Below, in pieces: positions 12,851 to 28,173 of a stretch of 64,000 bases of DNA. This stretch comes from Stichopus chloronotus. Its lineage: Eukaryota > Echinodermata > Holothuroidea > Aspidochirotida > Stichopodidae. Position numbers and translations under genes: made by a program. Within the stretch, counting starts at the first letter, position 1. Every line of letters starts with the position of its first letter. The notes under the pieces are model-generated. The model worked only from the letters and a program-made list of their open reading frames with translations, had not been told where the DNA came from and did no database searches. The DNA is taken from NCBI GenBank assembly GCA_021234535.1, contig CM037830.1, forward strand, positions 8,125,252-8,189,251, given 5' to 3'.

Positions 12851-15800
12851 GTAAGGCTTAGATCCTTCCAACCTGAGAAGGTGCGAAAGCCTCCAACATG
12901 GAGTGAATAAAATGTTTACAGTTTGGCAAGCGACAAAAAAGTGGAGACTGAATTCACGCGAACGTGACCGTCAAACGCCACTGACGGATCCACGTCGTTT
13001 GTTTAGGTAGAGCCAAACTGATAATTACCGCATACAAGGATATGAGGAAGCCGTCTAGGAAAGCTTTTCTGTAATTGAATGGAATCAGATGCATTTTTGT
13101 GCAACCAGACTGTTCAAATGTGAAGCTCGTTTTCTTCTAAAACGTTTCTTCCTCCCTTTGTATCCGCATGATTGGTGTCTAGGGCCCTGTAAACCATGTA
13201 AGTTTTATCTGTGACTGTATACCGAGGAGATACTACTGTACCAGCTTGTCCAAGTCGATATTGTTCCAGACGAAATCTTATGATGTTTACACCGCTGTCC
13301 AAGTGAATAACATTACAAGCCGCTGTCCACATGATGAACATCATAAGCTTGTCTCATTTACATCCCAACCGCTTCACCGGTGTAACTGGTTAAACAGAAC
13401 TTAAGGTTCTTAATGCAGTAATGACCTTTTAAGTCTCAAAGGCATTGCAGAGAGTCGTTAAAAAGCATTGACATGTACTTTGTATTCCTCCAAAAGAGCT
13501 GTATCCGTGAATTTTTACAGAGATGTTTGAGAATAAATTGATTTGAAGGAAAATTTAGAGCATTTCATCATTATTTTGATCCAGGTTTGAAACAAACCAC
13601 AGTCCAAATTTGGCATATTTCCTCAACAGAGGGTCAGACTTTTGAAAGGAAAATGTAAATTTGACTTGGATTTTTCTATATCACCCGCGAACATTCTGAC
13701 GAAGATTTTGGATGTTTAGCCTGCATTCTTCACTCACAATGCTTGCGGTCAAGGGTCATTTGGATGAAGACTGGGCATGACAGTGTGTAAGAGCGAAGTT
13801 TTTCTCACGAACACATACTTACCCTATATGTCGATAGAGGGTTTCACATCTTTTAAGCAGTTTGTCGCTCTTAATTTCAGAGAATAATTTGGAAATTGAA
13901 TTATATGGCTAAAATATTCGTAGCAATCAAGTGTGACGTCGTGTCGATAAATTCCTTTCTATAGAGTTGTTGCTGAAGATCACATCACACAGGTTACAGC
14001 ACGGTTTTGATCTAGCATTTGATGGCGTAACATAAGTTTCACAAACGAAAACTATATTACTGAATGAAGATATTCATAAAATTTTCACAATTCATGAACG
14101 GAAGATGTTTTGCGTCGTAAAACGACGAGTTTAAAAGTGGAAAACAGAATTTGTCGGTTACGCGTCACAATTTTCAGGCTCATATTGAACCCTAACTTTA
14201 AGAGCCATATTTACAATTCTCTAAACTTTTAACTTTACAGATCGACCGCAGTGACAAGAAACCGAATTGGGTAAAATATGTGACAATGTTCCCATTAATT
14301 GTCTGCTTGTTGTATGTAACTTGTACTTCGAATGGTTTGAGTATGCGTTTCCTAACACTTACTGACTGACTCGTTCAGACAAGCTGGTACTGAGGACGCA
14401 AAGGGGACAACTTCCGGTTTCCAAATTTGCACAGGAATGTCTGTCAACGTGACATCTCGTGCGATGTCCTTTTACCAAAACTGACTTTTTTGTTAATTTC
14501 AATTAAATACGGTCATCGAGTGTTACTCCTGAGAGTTTAGATATCACCGTACGTTCGATATATTTTGCAACTAAACCACGAATCGGTAAACATCTTCACA
14601 AACCGAGGACAAGTTTAATATAAATCTCAATAACGAATACAAGAGTTATATGAAATTTGAATTGGTCTAGATTGAAACCATCTCGCTATATTAACGTTGA
14701 ACATGTAGATACCTATCTCCAGTTGATTTTTGTGTATGTGAAGCTTACGCTTCAAACAGTGATGCCAGTTTGATTCTTCGAGCTGTAAAGTTGCTAGACT
14801 AAATTTCGAAGTGGCTTACGTTTACCTAGGTATACTGGTTTTAAATGCGAGTTCATTACTAGGAAACATGAACTGACTGTTACCTTATAATTTTCAAAAA
14901 AAATTTTGGGCAACAATATAAGAAGCAACGAAAAAGAATTTTAAAATCATAAACTAAATGACAATTTTTTTTAATGAAGTTCGACTATTTTTGAAATTGC
15001 AATGTTCACATACTACAAGTGTCCTGTCGAGTACTGCAATAATCACTACTGATAAAAAGAAAACTTGTCGCTCAAAGTTTTCATAACTGAAACATGGTAA
15101 ACAAACTTCTAATTGTGTTTATTCCTGAGGTAGATATGCATGGCAAGTTCTTTGATATAAAACTTTAAAAGTTATCATTTTGTGAGACATAATGACCTCA
15201 TGTAACTCCAGTTACCTGTTTACTTAAAAAAAAGTTATCTAAGGGCAACAATTCAAACACACAGGCATTTTAATTCGGTATACTACTGTCAATAGGCCAC
15301 ATTCCTCTGGTCAACCGCATGTATATACATCTTTAAGACAGACAGATCCTTGAAGCTCATTGTCCGATTTCTGTCTTCATTTTAATTTCTGAAGCGGCCC
15401 TCCGAGACACTTAGGGAATCTTGAGACAGGTCCCTCTGGATTTGTCGCGAATGTACATCTAGATATAAATAATAATTACTAGTTAGTCCATCCACTGAAG
15501 ATGTCCCCTAGCATAGCCTAAACGGGAATAGCCTAATACTCTTTTATTTGCTTTTCAATATCTCGCTAAGCAACGGAGATGGAGGTCATTGTTTAATAAT
15601 CAAGCCTGTTCTTCTTTCAACCGAGAGATTCAATCAATGAATTTTTGACTGAATTTAGGATAGCCTCGAGAGTAACAGATTTGTTTTCCTTTTTACAAGC
15701 TGTAAGTGTCAAATCATGTAAGTCGTTTGTGAATAATTGACGGTATATTCCCCCGGACTTCGTCGGCTCTGTGTACTGTTGCGGATAAAGTTTTTCACAC

Positions 15801-18570
15801 TTTATTTTACCTGCAATGCAAAAATATTAAATAAAGAATATTTAATATTATATTAAAAAAATTATAAAAGTTCAAACATGGAAGGACTGAAGACTTACTA
15901 CTAATTCACCCACTTTTGTTGATATTGATATCATGTTTAAACTTGTCTGGCGTAATCCTTGACAAAATTAAAAAGTTGCTACAGACTGTCAACAACTATT
16001 TCAATCTTTGCTCAGACAAAAGTGTTTACAATTTATGTTTCTTCATTTTGTTTTTCAAGCGATTTTATAACCTTCATTACCCACGTGCATTGTATTGGGT
16101 GAACGACCTCCTTGTCAGTTTTGTGTTTCCTTGGCGTTCTAAGTAACTATTGCGAAGTGAATTGTTGAATGTGTTCCTTTTTACATTGCAAGTCGTTGCC
16201 AATCAACTGTAAATGGCGTCTTTAATCATTCGGTTATGGTTCTTTCATTTTATTCTAATTTGACCCCCTCCGTTACTTAATGTGTCCAATAACTTTCATC
16301 ACGTTTTTGATAATTTCGAAATATGCATTTCACATTGCAAGTCATTGGTTTGATTCTCTATTTGAAAAGCCAGTTCTTTTTTGGGGGGTGTGTGGGGGGG
16401 GGGGGGTAAAGATGTCGTTTATTTCAGAGTAGTCAATGGTCACGGTTTGTATGACTTCCCTCGTGTGAGCGCATATGTACTCACATGAAAGCAACGATTG
16501 AAACTCTGTGGCGGTATGTATACCGTGGAAACTATTCCTTAGTAAACATATGCATAAAAAGTGCTTTGATCACGAACGAAACACCATCCACGTTTGATTA
16601 CAAAGTGGTTTTTCTGATAATCAATGTTTCAGGCACCAAACCACAAAGTATCTTTGGGCGCGCCATGCGTTTCACACCTTTAATAATACACACTTCGGCG
16701 GGGAATTAGTAAGCACAGGTGACTACAAAGACTTGAAGGACATCGACCAATGGCAGTGATTTCTTCGTCCGTATGCATTGTGCACGTAAATACATGCATG
16801 TACAATAGGCACTATAGTTACTACCGTGCGCCATCGCCAACGATCACATAGTGGCAGATTTTCCATGTGGATTACTTAACCACTGTTCGTTAATTACAGT
16901 TGGTCGACGCAGTGCGTTAACAAGAAATCTCTTTTTTTATCACAGGATTAACTAAATATTTCACGTGGATTAATTCCAGGGTCATAAATCCCACCACTGT
17001 GGTGAATGACTAACGAGGACTTAAATCGCCTGGCTAGATTTGTTTATTTTTTAAAGAGCAAAAAGAAGATATTTACAGAGATAGCCTGAGCAGATGTCTC
17101 GCTGCTAGATTTAGTTGAAATTCTGGTTTCTGAATTCTTTGTTTCGTGTCTCCATAACAGAAGTTTTGTCTTTCCCTGAACGGTAAACGTGGAACGTGTG
17201 GACCATTATTTTAACTCTCGCTCTCTTAGTTTTTTTCTTTTTGGCGGCTACCGACTATACCTGAAGTGTACGATCTCATTTGTGTTGCATATAATGCGAT
17301 GAGAAAATGCGCGATAAAATGTCGAACACACAAACGATACTTGGTAAATTTATCGATTTTATTGATGGGTTTGGGAATACCAATAACGAAGGTAAGACCA
17401 TCCACTGCAATTTTACAATTTTGCCATTGCAATAATATGTGCTGCATGGGAATCCTTGCTTTTAAAGGGAAAACTTGGTTATGGATATATTACATGTAAG
17501 TTAGGAATTGACCTTGACTAGCGTGATTAAAAAAAAAACTGAGTTAATATGATTGGCAGATTTGTTTATGTGTAACATGAACAGTTCACAGTCCCGCCAC
17601 TGTTGGAAATAATACCGATATGGTTCGGCGGAGTCTTTGATAAATGTGTTATCATTCTGACAGAGCAATGAAAAACTCATGATGTTACATGTAGGCTATA
17701 TGACTGACTCATTCTTCATTGTCTCATTTCAATACTTCTTGTGTTTGTAATGATGTCACAAATGCTTGCATGCAGCCGCACATCACACCCAAAACGAGAC
17801 GTTGATTGGAACTCTTGGTGTTCTTTGCAAACATCTCGTATGCTCTTTTTTATACTTACGAGAGCACGTTATCAAAACACAGAGCCACAAGGGTTGTAAG
17901 CATACTGATATCAACATGATCTCTCAAGGGAACAAGTTGTCTGTTGATCGATGTATCAACTCGGGATCACAGACAAACTTTTGCGCTTCAATGTGCTCTT
18001 CGGTGGTACATTGTTTTTCGAAGTCCGAAACATCTTGTGAACGCGTTTTAAAGACAACGTAGAGAAAGGTCAACTTTTCCCTCGGCCATCAACCATGAAA
18101 CGTTACCGTCAGAAATGTGTGCATATAAACTTTGTTGTAAGGTGTGGAACTGCGCTCCCAACCCCCCCCCCCCCCTCCATCGCCCTGCAAACGGATCGTA
18201 GCATACCAGTTATCACAACATCCTCTCGTTGTAAAATACATAACGATTCAACGTTGCTTTTTGGTCTTTTTCTTCCACATGCATCTGTCCAAACTTGAAG
18301 CACTTTTCGTTAAAATTAAGTTACTTGGTCTTGATATAAATGATGCCCCGTGTTTAGCCTGTTATGAAATAGAATTATCTCGCATGGCGTGAACCCTTTG
18401 AAGGTGAGGCCAATACGTACGATTTTGGCAGGTGCTTCCGAAAAGCTTCAAGCTATGTTTGCCATTGAGCCGCAACTTGTTTTGCTTTACAAGTAGTTAA
18501 TATCCTGCCAATTTATTTATGTATGGGCCACTGTGTAGTGTGTATTGTAGAATAGTTGCACCACATGACA
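12851..18570. other. No gene seen
   Basis: There are no convincing exons. G runs lie near 16389-16407 and a C run at 18162-18175. Open frames at 17226-17499 overlap on both strands and match nothing I recognise. Confidence 0.6.
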
Positions 18571-18656
18571 TAATATATATATATATATTTATATATATAT
18601 TAATATATATATATATTAATATATATATATATTAATATATATAATATATGTATATA
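18571..18656. repeat. AT dinucleotide microsatellite
   Basis: About 86 bases of almost pure AT, broken by periodic TTAAT interruptions spaced about 20 bases apart. The regular interruptions suggest a slightly longer repeat unit built from TA steps. It lies about 160 bases upstream of the Penelope-like remnant. Confidence 0.95.
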
Positions 18657-18815
18657 ATCCGTGGGTTGGTGTATAAATAGAAATATTTTATTTTATTAAT
18701 ATAAAAAAGATTTCTCACATTAAGGTGAAAAAAGTGAAGAGAATCCGTTCAGGTGGGGTTGCAAATTTGTACTGCAGAAGTTCTTGTCTTGAAATTTTAT
18801 TGGCCCTCTCCATAT

Positions 18816-19276
18816 TTTTTCTGAAGAATTTTAGAGGGTAGCCCCTAAGCATGAACTGCTTGGTAAGCTCATTAAGTTGGATGTTTAAATTAAATCTTTT
18901 TCAGAGTCTTCGATCTCTGTGGGGTATCCTCCAAAATGACATAGCTTTAGAGGGCGTTTTTAGGCATACGCCACTTCTGTCTTTCAAACAGTCCCCAAAC
19001 CTCAGAAAAATTCTTGTGCGAAGCCAAATTCCAAAGCCTCTAGCTCCCACGGGTAACTCTCCATGCAAAAAACCACGCTGTCAAATGTGTCATCACTTCT
19101 GTACTTCATTCCATATGACACCCCCCCCCCCGGACTACCCTCCATTTATACCCTGGTAATTTTGACTGTGATTCTGCCAATATAGTCTTTACTTTTTTTG
19201 CAATAAATGGACTGAAGGCAATTATGTTGGAGAAACGAAGACGAAATTCCGACTACGTTTTAACAACCCCACTCTT
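18816..19276 (+). mobile_element. Decayed Penelope-like retroelement, C-terminal / GIY-YIG fragment
   Basis: The reading frame at 18851-19159 and the bases on either side look like the C-terminal part of a Penelope-like reverse transcriptase with its GIY-YIG endonuclease. Blocks in order are LKNFRG*PLS (18823-18852, stop within), LWGILQNDI, PLLSFKQSPNLRKILVRS, GNSPCKKPRCQMCHHF, CDSANIV (near 19170) and NYVGET (19220-19237). These fit the family order of RGYP, PPL.(S/A)(F/Y)R...NLRD.LVR, a C....C..C knuckle, C.S.N.VY and YVGET. In-frame stops at about 18838 and 19157 and a frameshift before NKWTEGNYVGET show that it is dead. The N-terminal reverse transcriptase part is absent; an AT microsatellite lies just upstream. 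Confidence 0.72.
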
Positions 19277-21240
19277 GACATAGAGTTATAACGTATTAAT
19301 ATGTAATGGTGTGGTTTGGGCACAAAGTAGTAAAGGGGAGGCGTTCATTTGACTAATACACAGTATTAAAATCTAGGGACTCACGTGACGTTTAAAAAAA
19401 TGAATTTGAAATTTATTTCAAATACAACACGACACTGCATAGTGAAAAAAAATGTCACTTTAATCCTTGACATTTCATGGACAACTCACTCTATGATTCA
19501 GTGTTGTTATTTAAACAATTATGTTCAATGGTCAGTCAATGTCATGCCCAACAAACATCTGACTTGCTGGTGTTCATCTCCATCCGATGTGTCGTTGATA
19601 TTAACATGGAGTGTAATCATTCAGTGCTCTGGTTACATCTCATTTTCTTTCCCTTTAAAGTTTCATATCTGTACAACCTACATGTTTAACTCTAGGGGAA
19701 TGAAGTTTATACCGGTACATGCTCAACTGGTGAGCAATTAACCAAATTACCTTCACTGTTTTTTTTTTTTTATTATTGTTGCAGAATTGGTCTCACTTTT
19801 TCATTACAATCAGCAATCGCTGTTAAAATGTCAGCATAGCCCAATATTACTTTCCAGGGAGTCCACCTATACACGCAGACGGCAGACCTAGCCATTTAAT
19901 AATTAAACGTAAATAAATTGTACACGAAAACAGTCTCTTATTCCATGGCAAAAGTGCAGCTATGTCTACATATAGAGAACTACGAACTCAAAACATCCCC
20001 TTAAAGCTACATGTGGAAATATTAGACAGTTCAGTACGTTTCATTTGCACCAAGATTAATGTAGAGTTAATTAATGTGCTCATTGGAACCCATTTGAAGC
20101 CATTAAATTTAATAGCAAAACTCTCAGGGCTCATTAAAAGTAAATCCTGTAAATTTTAGTCTCCTGTCAAAACAAATAGCAGGTTTTATTATTAAATGTT
20201 AATGTAAGCACACATCGTGATGAAAATGAATCTCTTAAAGTATACATAGGATTACTAATAATTGTACGCATGTCAGGTGTGAAGTTTGCGTTTGGTTGCC
20301 CTTTGTCATAGATAACTTGTGGCTCGTGCGCTGTAGTGCTTCTGACGAGATGGGACACATACAATCGACTCAATTTGCCGTACCGATTAAACTTACAACA
20401 ATTTGTTTTGAACTCCATAAGCAATTATACCGCCGTTGATTTAAAATCAGTTCGATGTACTTTAGCTTTCTGATTAACAATATGGAATATGGCATTGCAT
20501 CTATAAGCAGTTGACAAATTCAGAAATACGATTTGTATGTATACCTCTTTATGTTTGTTCGTAATTTCGATATCACAAATATGTAGATAGGGATATGTAT
20601 CAACATTTAAAGAGACAGATAGGGATGTAGCAATATTTAGATTCAGGGAGGGAGAGAGAGGGGGGGGGGGGACCAGGAGGATTGAATGAGAGATGGGGCA
20701 AAGGGAGAAAGGGATTAAGAAAAACAAGTGCCAATAATGTTGATAATGTAATATGACATATAAGACGCACCAGTGAATAGCGTCTCAAGACGCTGCACAA
20801 AATTACCTAAACCAGATATGAACTTGGACAACCTCCGAGATTATGTGGCTGCCATTGATTGAGGGGTCGGTTGATTTCACGTTCCTCACGGGTCCCCAGT
20901 TAGCATCTAGGTGGAGTGAAGAAGACCGACAGTCGAGATAAATACATTGGCACTATGTACTATGAACGCAAAGGTACTATGTGCGATTAAAACCCATAAA
21001 CACAGGATTACTAGTCTAATGAGGCAATGATACACGCTACCACGCTCTCTTAGATCTATGTTTAATGTCAAGATCTAAAATAACTCGGATTCAAGTGACT
21101 CGTCAACAAGCGTATCGACTCTCAAGTCGTCTATGTCTGGATGACTAACACGAACACAGACACCATTTTTTTTTCCAAAAGTTTCTTCCAAATTTGGGCA
21201 ATTATTAGCAGAGCGAAAATTCCTTTTTATGGTAATTAAT

Positions 21241-21263
21241 TTTGTTGTTGTTGTTGTTGTTTT
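21241..21263. repeat. TTG trinucleotide run
   Basis: Seven TTG units end in a short T run. The region has no gene. Confidence 0.9.
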
Positions 21264-24200
21264 GACTGCTTTTTAGTACATTTTAAGAGCATAAATAGCA
21301 TTGCTGTGCTTTCTGGAAATTTTAACGGTAACTCATAAACAGTATTGGCCTCTATGCAAAAGGTTTTCTCGTCATAATTATTGTATTCATAAATATGACA
21401 CAAAGTATAGATTACAGAATAGTAGACAGTTCTTACGTCTCTTCGTACCAGCATTTTTCATGCGTGCATGACTGACATTAGGACGATCGGTATACACCAG
21501 TTGCCATACAGTCCCTAACGCAGTTGACAATGACTGGTAATGGCGTTGATCTGATACAAGAGCAAGAAGCAGTAAGTGCCACTAAGTGCCAGTTCCGCGA
21601 ACACGTAATGTTATGTTCATTGTATGTAATGCTTCATATTTACATGTTTAGGGCAGAGTGAGGAGGAGTAATAAACAACTATTGTAGTAGGAATTATTCC
21701 CTTCGTAAATAAAACAATCCTGAAGTATGATGATGATTACGTAACAATGTTGCATGTGACTACACGAAACATGTGACTACAGTAACTGTTTCCTCACGAA
21801 TTATGCAGTACTGATAGCTTGAACACATCTGTACCCATAACCCATATGTACTACATGCGAGTAATAATATGGCGCATAATCTTCAACGTCTTAGCATGGA
21901 ATAACTGAAGGATTTGCTTTAGCTAAGAGCCATCAGGTACTGTTCTTGTGAGGAGCTGACACTAGTTAGTTAGTGGTGAACTAGTGAGTGTCTTGGTTTT
22001 AGCAACAGTGAAAACTGGTGTTTTCCTATACGGTTAAGTGATATGTAATTGCTCAAACGCCTTAAATTTAATGAGCACCTGGTAGATGGGATGAGAAAGT
22101 AAAGAAACCAGTTTAAGATATTTTACCTCATCGACTATGATTTTAACAGGTATTCAGAGGCGAGTCTGCAAAAAAGATACAAAAAGATGCAAACTTAACA
22201 CTTTGCCATATGCCATCCTCATATATCACTGATATAAAAGCTAAGCTAACCTATTCTAATTGGTTTCTTTGGATCAAACATCTCTGCTTTGACGCTTCCT
22301 CGTATAGTCTTTCACCAACTCAAGACGGAGAACATTGAGTGGATAATAGCGGACGTGCCAGAAGCAGGTGTTAAGCGCAATAGCTCATTACTGTGGGACC
22401 CCTTCCTCCCTTTGGCGAATTATTTCAGAATCTCAATATTTGTACGCCAATCTTTTACTTAAGCTACCTTATTAAATCCGAATAAAACCAAGAGATGTCA
22501 TAGCCTTGGTAATCTTGGACGTGTTAGATATGTACCAATGTAGACAAAAATACAATATGAATATTTCAGTACCAACCTATTTATTCTTTATGTTTTAAGT
22601 CATCCTTCTGATCTTGTTCCTCCAGCTTACATTTTTGTATGGTCTTCAGTCGCAGACAAAGTCCATGCACCTCATATCCTTCTCTTATGGATAAGGTGGT
22701 AGCGTACCATATGATCTTACCGCTAAGTGCATCCTCTATCTTCCGCAGAATGACTAATCGAAACGTATGTCATTCACTACATCCTTCGATTTTTCCAGCA
22801 ATTTATCTATCGATGTCATTTGTGTCAATGCTTTTTTTTCTTTTATAATATTGAGACGTGATTGCATTAGCGCCTCATGATTATCAGGTAAACATTGCTC
22901 TTTATGGCGAAAAACGATTGTCCCTATGCCTCTGTGAAAATAAACTCTTTTAATCAGAATTAAGTTTCCCTGAACAGATAGACGATAGCTCAAGTCTTCA
23001 CGTGGTGTGGGCAAATCACACAGATGCATACCGACAATACCCGGGGACATAAATTAGTTTATTTTGCATATTTTGATACTCCGTGACAAAACTGACGTGA
23101 AAGAAAAAATAAAATATGTTTGTGATAAATCTTGCAGATGAGATTCACGAGTCAAGACTTCGTATGGAAAGAGCGAGGACTATATTTTAATTAGTTCAGA
23201 TGCGGCTATGGCGATCAAAGTTCATCGTGTCGTTTGACTTTGACCACTTATTCATACTGTTCACAACTTCACATTCTGATCCAGTGTAGGAAAGAAGAAC
23301 ACCTATTCAGATACATTCGACTACCAAATATAACATCAATTATGGTCTTGTTGACAACTTCTGTAGTCATTCATTGTAATTGTTGAAAAGGAGTTACCAG
23401 GCGATATTGAAAAATCCTACGTATTAATTGTGTGGATAATCTAGTGTGTCGAATCGTTATGAATGGTCATCTTCTGTGGATGTGCAATGCATGCATCGTA
23501 AGGCACACTCTCCACAGGGAGTCTATAACTAACAGCCCCCTGCTCTACATTGGGTTTCTATTGACATATCTGAGTGAGTGCAGTTGGTAGGTCTATAAAC
23601 TTTCCCTCTGTTTGTCTCCCTAACGTCAAGCAACACAACTTTATTCGCTTCGTTTTTTTTTTTCATGTCAACCCCTTATATGAAACGATCACAAATCTTC
23701 AAGAGCTATATTGATGTCCCAATGACACCTTTTACGACCCTTTCGTCCTCCTGGTAATCTTATAAGAAAATCAGCTCACTTTTTTGTTTCCTGTAGGTAA
23801 TTATAACATTACACCTAGGTCACTGTAGTCTGTTTATATTTTCTGTCCATCGTAATTTAGTATTCGTCCCTTGATTATTCTCTCCATGCTCCTCAATCTT
23901 GTTTCTCTCAAACTTTATTTTCAGTAGTTGCCAGAATGTTATATTGCTGCTGCATTGTCTTGATATCCATGTGTTTCATAAATCTGCTTCGTCTTGTTAC
24001 AGGGTACTTCAGTCTTTTGTAAAGTTATGTTGTTAACTAAATACACAGCAGTCAATGAATTGTTTTCTGTGTAAGTACTCAGGTGCGATACTTCTGTAGT
24101 AACAAAGGGTCTTTTTTTTTGTTAAGTTTCAAGCAATCAAGAAATACGATGTGATTCTTTTTTTTTTCTTTTATATAAAGAACAGCGAGTTTCACTGCGG

Positions 24201-25904
24201 TGTGATTAGAGTCTGTTTTCATTAACTAAAGAAACTTTGGATTTATACATCAGACATGTATTAAATTAGCATAAAATGAATATCCTCTTGTTTATAAAAT
24301 AATTGAACGAAATTTATTGACTATCGGGAAATCAAACCTCACAAGATTACAAGAAAAGATCTCAAAGCGCTCCACAGGTTCTATAATGTAAGTGTGATGC
24401 CTTGTAATCACTTTTTCACATGGGATCAATTTAAAATCACATCCCTTATAATTTTAGTGAGCGGTCATCTTGTTTTCTGATATATAAGTTGTGACTGTCT
24501 GGTGTACATGGATGGCAGTCAGAGTTCCATCGACCTGACATTTCGAGCCGGCGTTTTACCCCAAAACAGGCACGAGACAACATGAAATACGATAATTCCT
24601 GTGCGACTCAGTATTCCGGTATTTTTATGTTGGAATTTAATTGCTAAAAGGCCATAAAACTGTTAAATCATAATGACATATTTTATTACCTACGATAGTT
24701 TTAGAAATGTAGTACCATTAGACCCAATAAAAAGCATTGTTATCAATTCTTTATCAAATAAGCTATATACATAAAATACAGAAATAGCTATGGAATAGTG
24801 GCATGATTGCGCGTTGTGAGTATACACGTGCTTGAATTTTCTGAATCTTGTAGCTTTCCTTGTAAAGTATATTTTGACTCTTAGAACGGCAAAAAAAAAA
24901 AAAAAAAAATCGATAACGGTCCCCCTTGACGTATAATGTACGTCGAGGTCGATTCTGCGCGTTTTTAAAAACGTTTGTAAAGTAAGAAATAACATTGAAG
25001 AAGCCCCGGTAATCAATTATTGCTGTAACATCCCTTGATTATGTTTTGCTATTGATTATACTAAATTTAAGCACCTTTGTCGTAGGCCTACGTCTCGAGA
25101 AATGTGCCCGTTCATTAGACTTTGTTACCATATGATCACATTCAGGTCTCCATCAACTGGTAGTTGCTGGTTAAAACTGCTTTTCGTAGACATGTAATGC
25201 CTTAATTGAAGGCAGCTAAGGAGTGCCATTTGAGCAACTTGATCTAGTGCTCCCCCCCCCCCCCCTCCACCCCTGTGAAGTCACTCGATCGCCTTGACAA
25301 ACGATCATCATCCGATAAGAACCAATAATACTCAAAGGAACTTTCAAACATTTGCTCTCACATAATGGTGATGTCCCTGTTCGTAGAATGTTGTTAATTG
25401 CTTCACTTTTAATTACCAGACGCTGTTTATGTATGTCTTGTGTGCGTCTTCATAAACAAGAGACAAGTTTTAGCTTTACACTGAGAACACCAGTTCGTGC
25501 ACGCACGAACGTTTCCTTCTCTCTGTACGTATTCGGTACGTATACGGAATTAGAATTTTTAGATGAAACTGTCCTCACAGCCATCCGGACGCAAGTTCAC
25601 CATAGCACGTAGTCGACGTGTGTAGATGGATGACGTCCTGTTTTCAGTGGCACACGTCAATACTAATTCTAAAAGTAATCCAATTTGCTTCCTCATGTTT
25701 AGTCAACAGTATTTCACTGCAACCTGTTGCACATGTGCAGCTCGCTCAATTACACCTTAATGGTGGGGAATTTTACGAGTGGAATTTGATCTAAAATGTG
25801 TAATCAAATTTACGTGGAAATAAACCCTTGTCTCTGACGTTAGTTCACGTAGGGGTATATGCCGCACAGTTAAAGTTTCCCATTAAGACAAATGTATTTA
25901 TTTA

Positions 25905-25926
25905 TACATATATGTATATATATATG

Positions 25927-25957
<31 letters not shown>

Positions 25958-25958
25958 G
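25905..25958. repeat. TA / TATATG microsatellite
   Basis: TA steps with a TATG interruption every 12 to 18 bases. No gene is near it. Confidence 0.93.
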
Positions 25959-27910
25959 CTGCAATATATCATGCATGCTGTTTCATGTCGACTGGGGTTA
26001 GTCAGCTGTCTCCACTATTATTGTTGTTGTTTTCATTGTCTGTGGTGTATTGTTAGTCAGGATACTTTTTTGTTTGCTTAGTAATATTGTTTTGTTATTG
26101 GCTACAAGTGCTTTCTTTTTTTTTTTTTCTGAACAGCATGCACAGTGCCACGTGACAGTTGCAGAATATTGCACATAACATCCTTTTCAAGTGTTTGTCA
26201 CGTGTGCTTACCTCAATATATCTACAGCCTTGAAAATTATTCACCTTCATTGACCTTCTACATTTCATGGATGTTTGTGTAAGCTGCCGTTACAATATAT
26301 CTGCTGTCATTTATCCTTTAAGGTTGTATCTTTCCTGGATAGCGCTTTATGAGATAATCTTGGACACAAGATACAGCACCGTGTAACAAACACACACATA
26401 CTCACAGGTCACACTCACATTGCAGGAGACGAAATAGAATAGAAGCTTTGAATGATAATGTAAGTCCAGTACTGTGTATGTACAGTTATTACTTTAATAA
26501 TGATGATGTGCGGTACTCTTCAGTGTAAGAAAAATATATTTTCTACGTGAGACTTGGATCAGTCCATATATGTAAATAGAGATGAATATATGGTTCTGTA
26601 AATTCTGTAGTATATTAGTTTGTTTCTTCACCCCATGGATTGGTCTATTTTCATTGTCCACCGCGCAAGAAGTGTTTCGATTCGACCAATGTGGTTCAAA
26701 ACATGAAGGGACGTAAAGTAGCCTTCGAAAGTTGAATCATGCGACAGAGTAGCATAGTCCATGGATAACACTTTACAAGCTATAACCAGCCTTAATTACT
26801 AAACAGATGAACATAGATTCTTTCGTATGTGTGTCTCCTGGCAATTCTGTACATTTATGCATGAAGACCATATTTCTCTACTTTATAGCAATACATAGTG
26901 GCACATATGTAACCTTGAAAGCTACACTACCAAATATGGCTGTGTTTGCTATGTCAAATCTACAACATTGAAATGGCTCATACTAATGTAGACTTGTCGT
27001 AGTCGATTCTACGTCGAACGAACTGTTAATGTCTGGTAGGGGGCATACTCTATTTAATTTCCTTACAGTATATTACATCTGGGTTTGACATCCAGACTTA
27101 AACTCAAGAGTTTGTGCGTTGATATAATATGACAGTTCTATAATCAGACTACTTGGAGTGAGGCTGAGGCTGTTGGCCGATGCCGCCAAAATGGGAGCCT
27201 TAAAACCGGAGTCACTCTAAATGCCGCATATTGATACCTAGATATTACGTAATATTTTTAACCTCATAATCTCATGTAGTATAATTTCAGAATGATCATG
27301 TTTACCTTCAGTTAACCAGTCATCATGTATAAGCCATCATCGTTATAGCGAGTGAGTTCCCCACTATCGTACAGTGATTCGAAGTCCTAACATTTTTTTT
27401 TTCTGGTGGGGGTCATGTTTTATATCACGTGCAACAGCGTGATACGTTGAATTGCTGTGATTAATGTCTCGTATAAGTAGTACAATGTTCCTTGTATGTT
27501 CGGGTGTGCTGGGAAGCTTATACCTGACCCAAATACGTCATGTAGGTAAGGTAACTCGCGTTCATGTCAATATACTTGCATTCAAATCGGTGGCTTTGAA
27601 GAGAGGTTCACTCTGAAATATACCCACGTATAAATGATGCAAGTTGTTTCTGGAGCATCTTTGTATGAAGCGGGACCTGATAGCCTTTTTACCAATGTTT
27701 AGAGTAGTTAAAAAGCTATTCATGAACTCCAGATGTCACGAGACGTTCACAGAGAACAAGACTTCAAAATGAGTTTCCACAAGGGACTAGAGCCATAAAC
27801 ATCAGGTGGGTCCAATCAGTAGATATTAAACGTGGTCATGATCTCAGGGCCTTGGATAGACTAACAAGTTTACTATTGTTCTCTCTGTTTAAAACGTAAC
27901 AATTTGTGAC

Positions 27911-27990
<80 letters not shown>

Positions 27991-28119
27991 GGATGGATGG
28001 ATGGATGGATGGATGGATGGATGGATGGATGGATGGATGGATGGATGGATGGATGGATGGATGGATGGATGGATGGATGGATGGATGGATGGATGGATGG
28101 ATGGATGGATGGATGGATG

Positions 28120-28173
<54 letters not shown>

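Larger units (their letters stand above)
19277..27910. other. No gene seen
   Basis: Only short open frames. The longest minus-strand one (22754-23050, 98 codons) has an ordinary amino-acid mix but no motif and no exon context. A G run lies near 20660-20670, a poly-A run at 24892-24909 and a C run near 25252-25264. Confidence 0.6.

Noticed and set aside
17226..17499. Open frames overlapping on both strands
   Set aside because: Neither resembles a known protein; no exon context.
22754..23050. 98-codon minus-strand frame
   Set aside because: No recognisable motif, no splice signals in phase, and this length is expected by chance in 64 kb.
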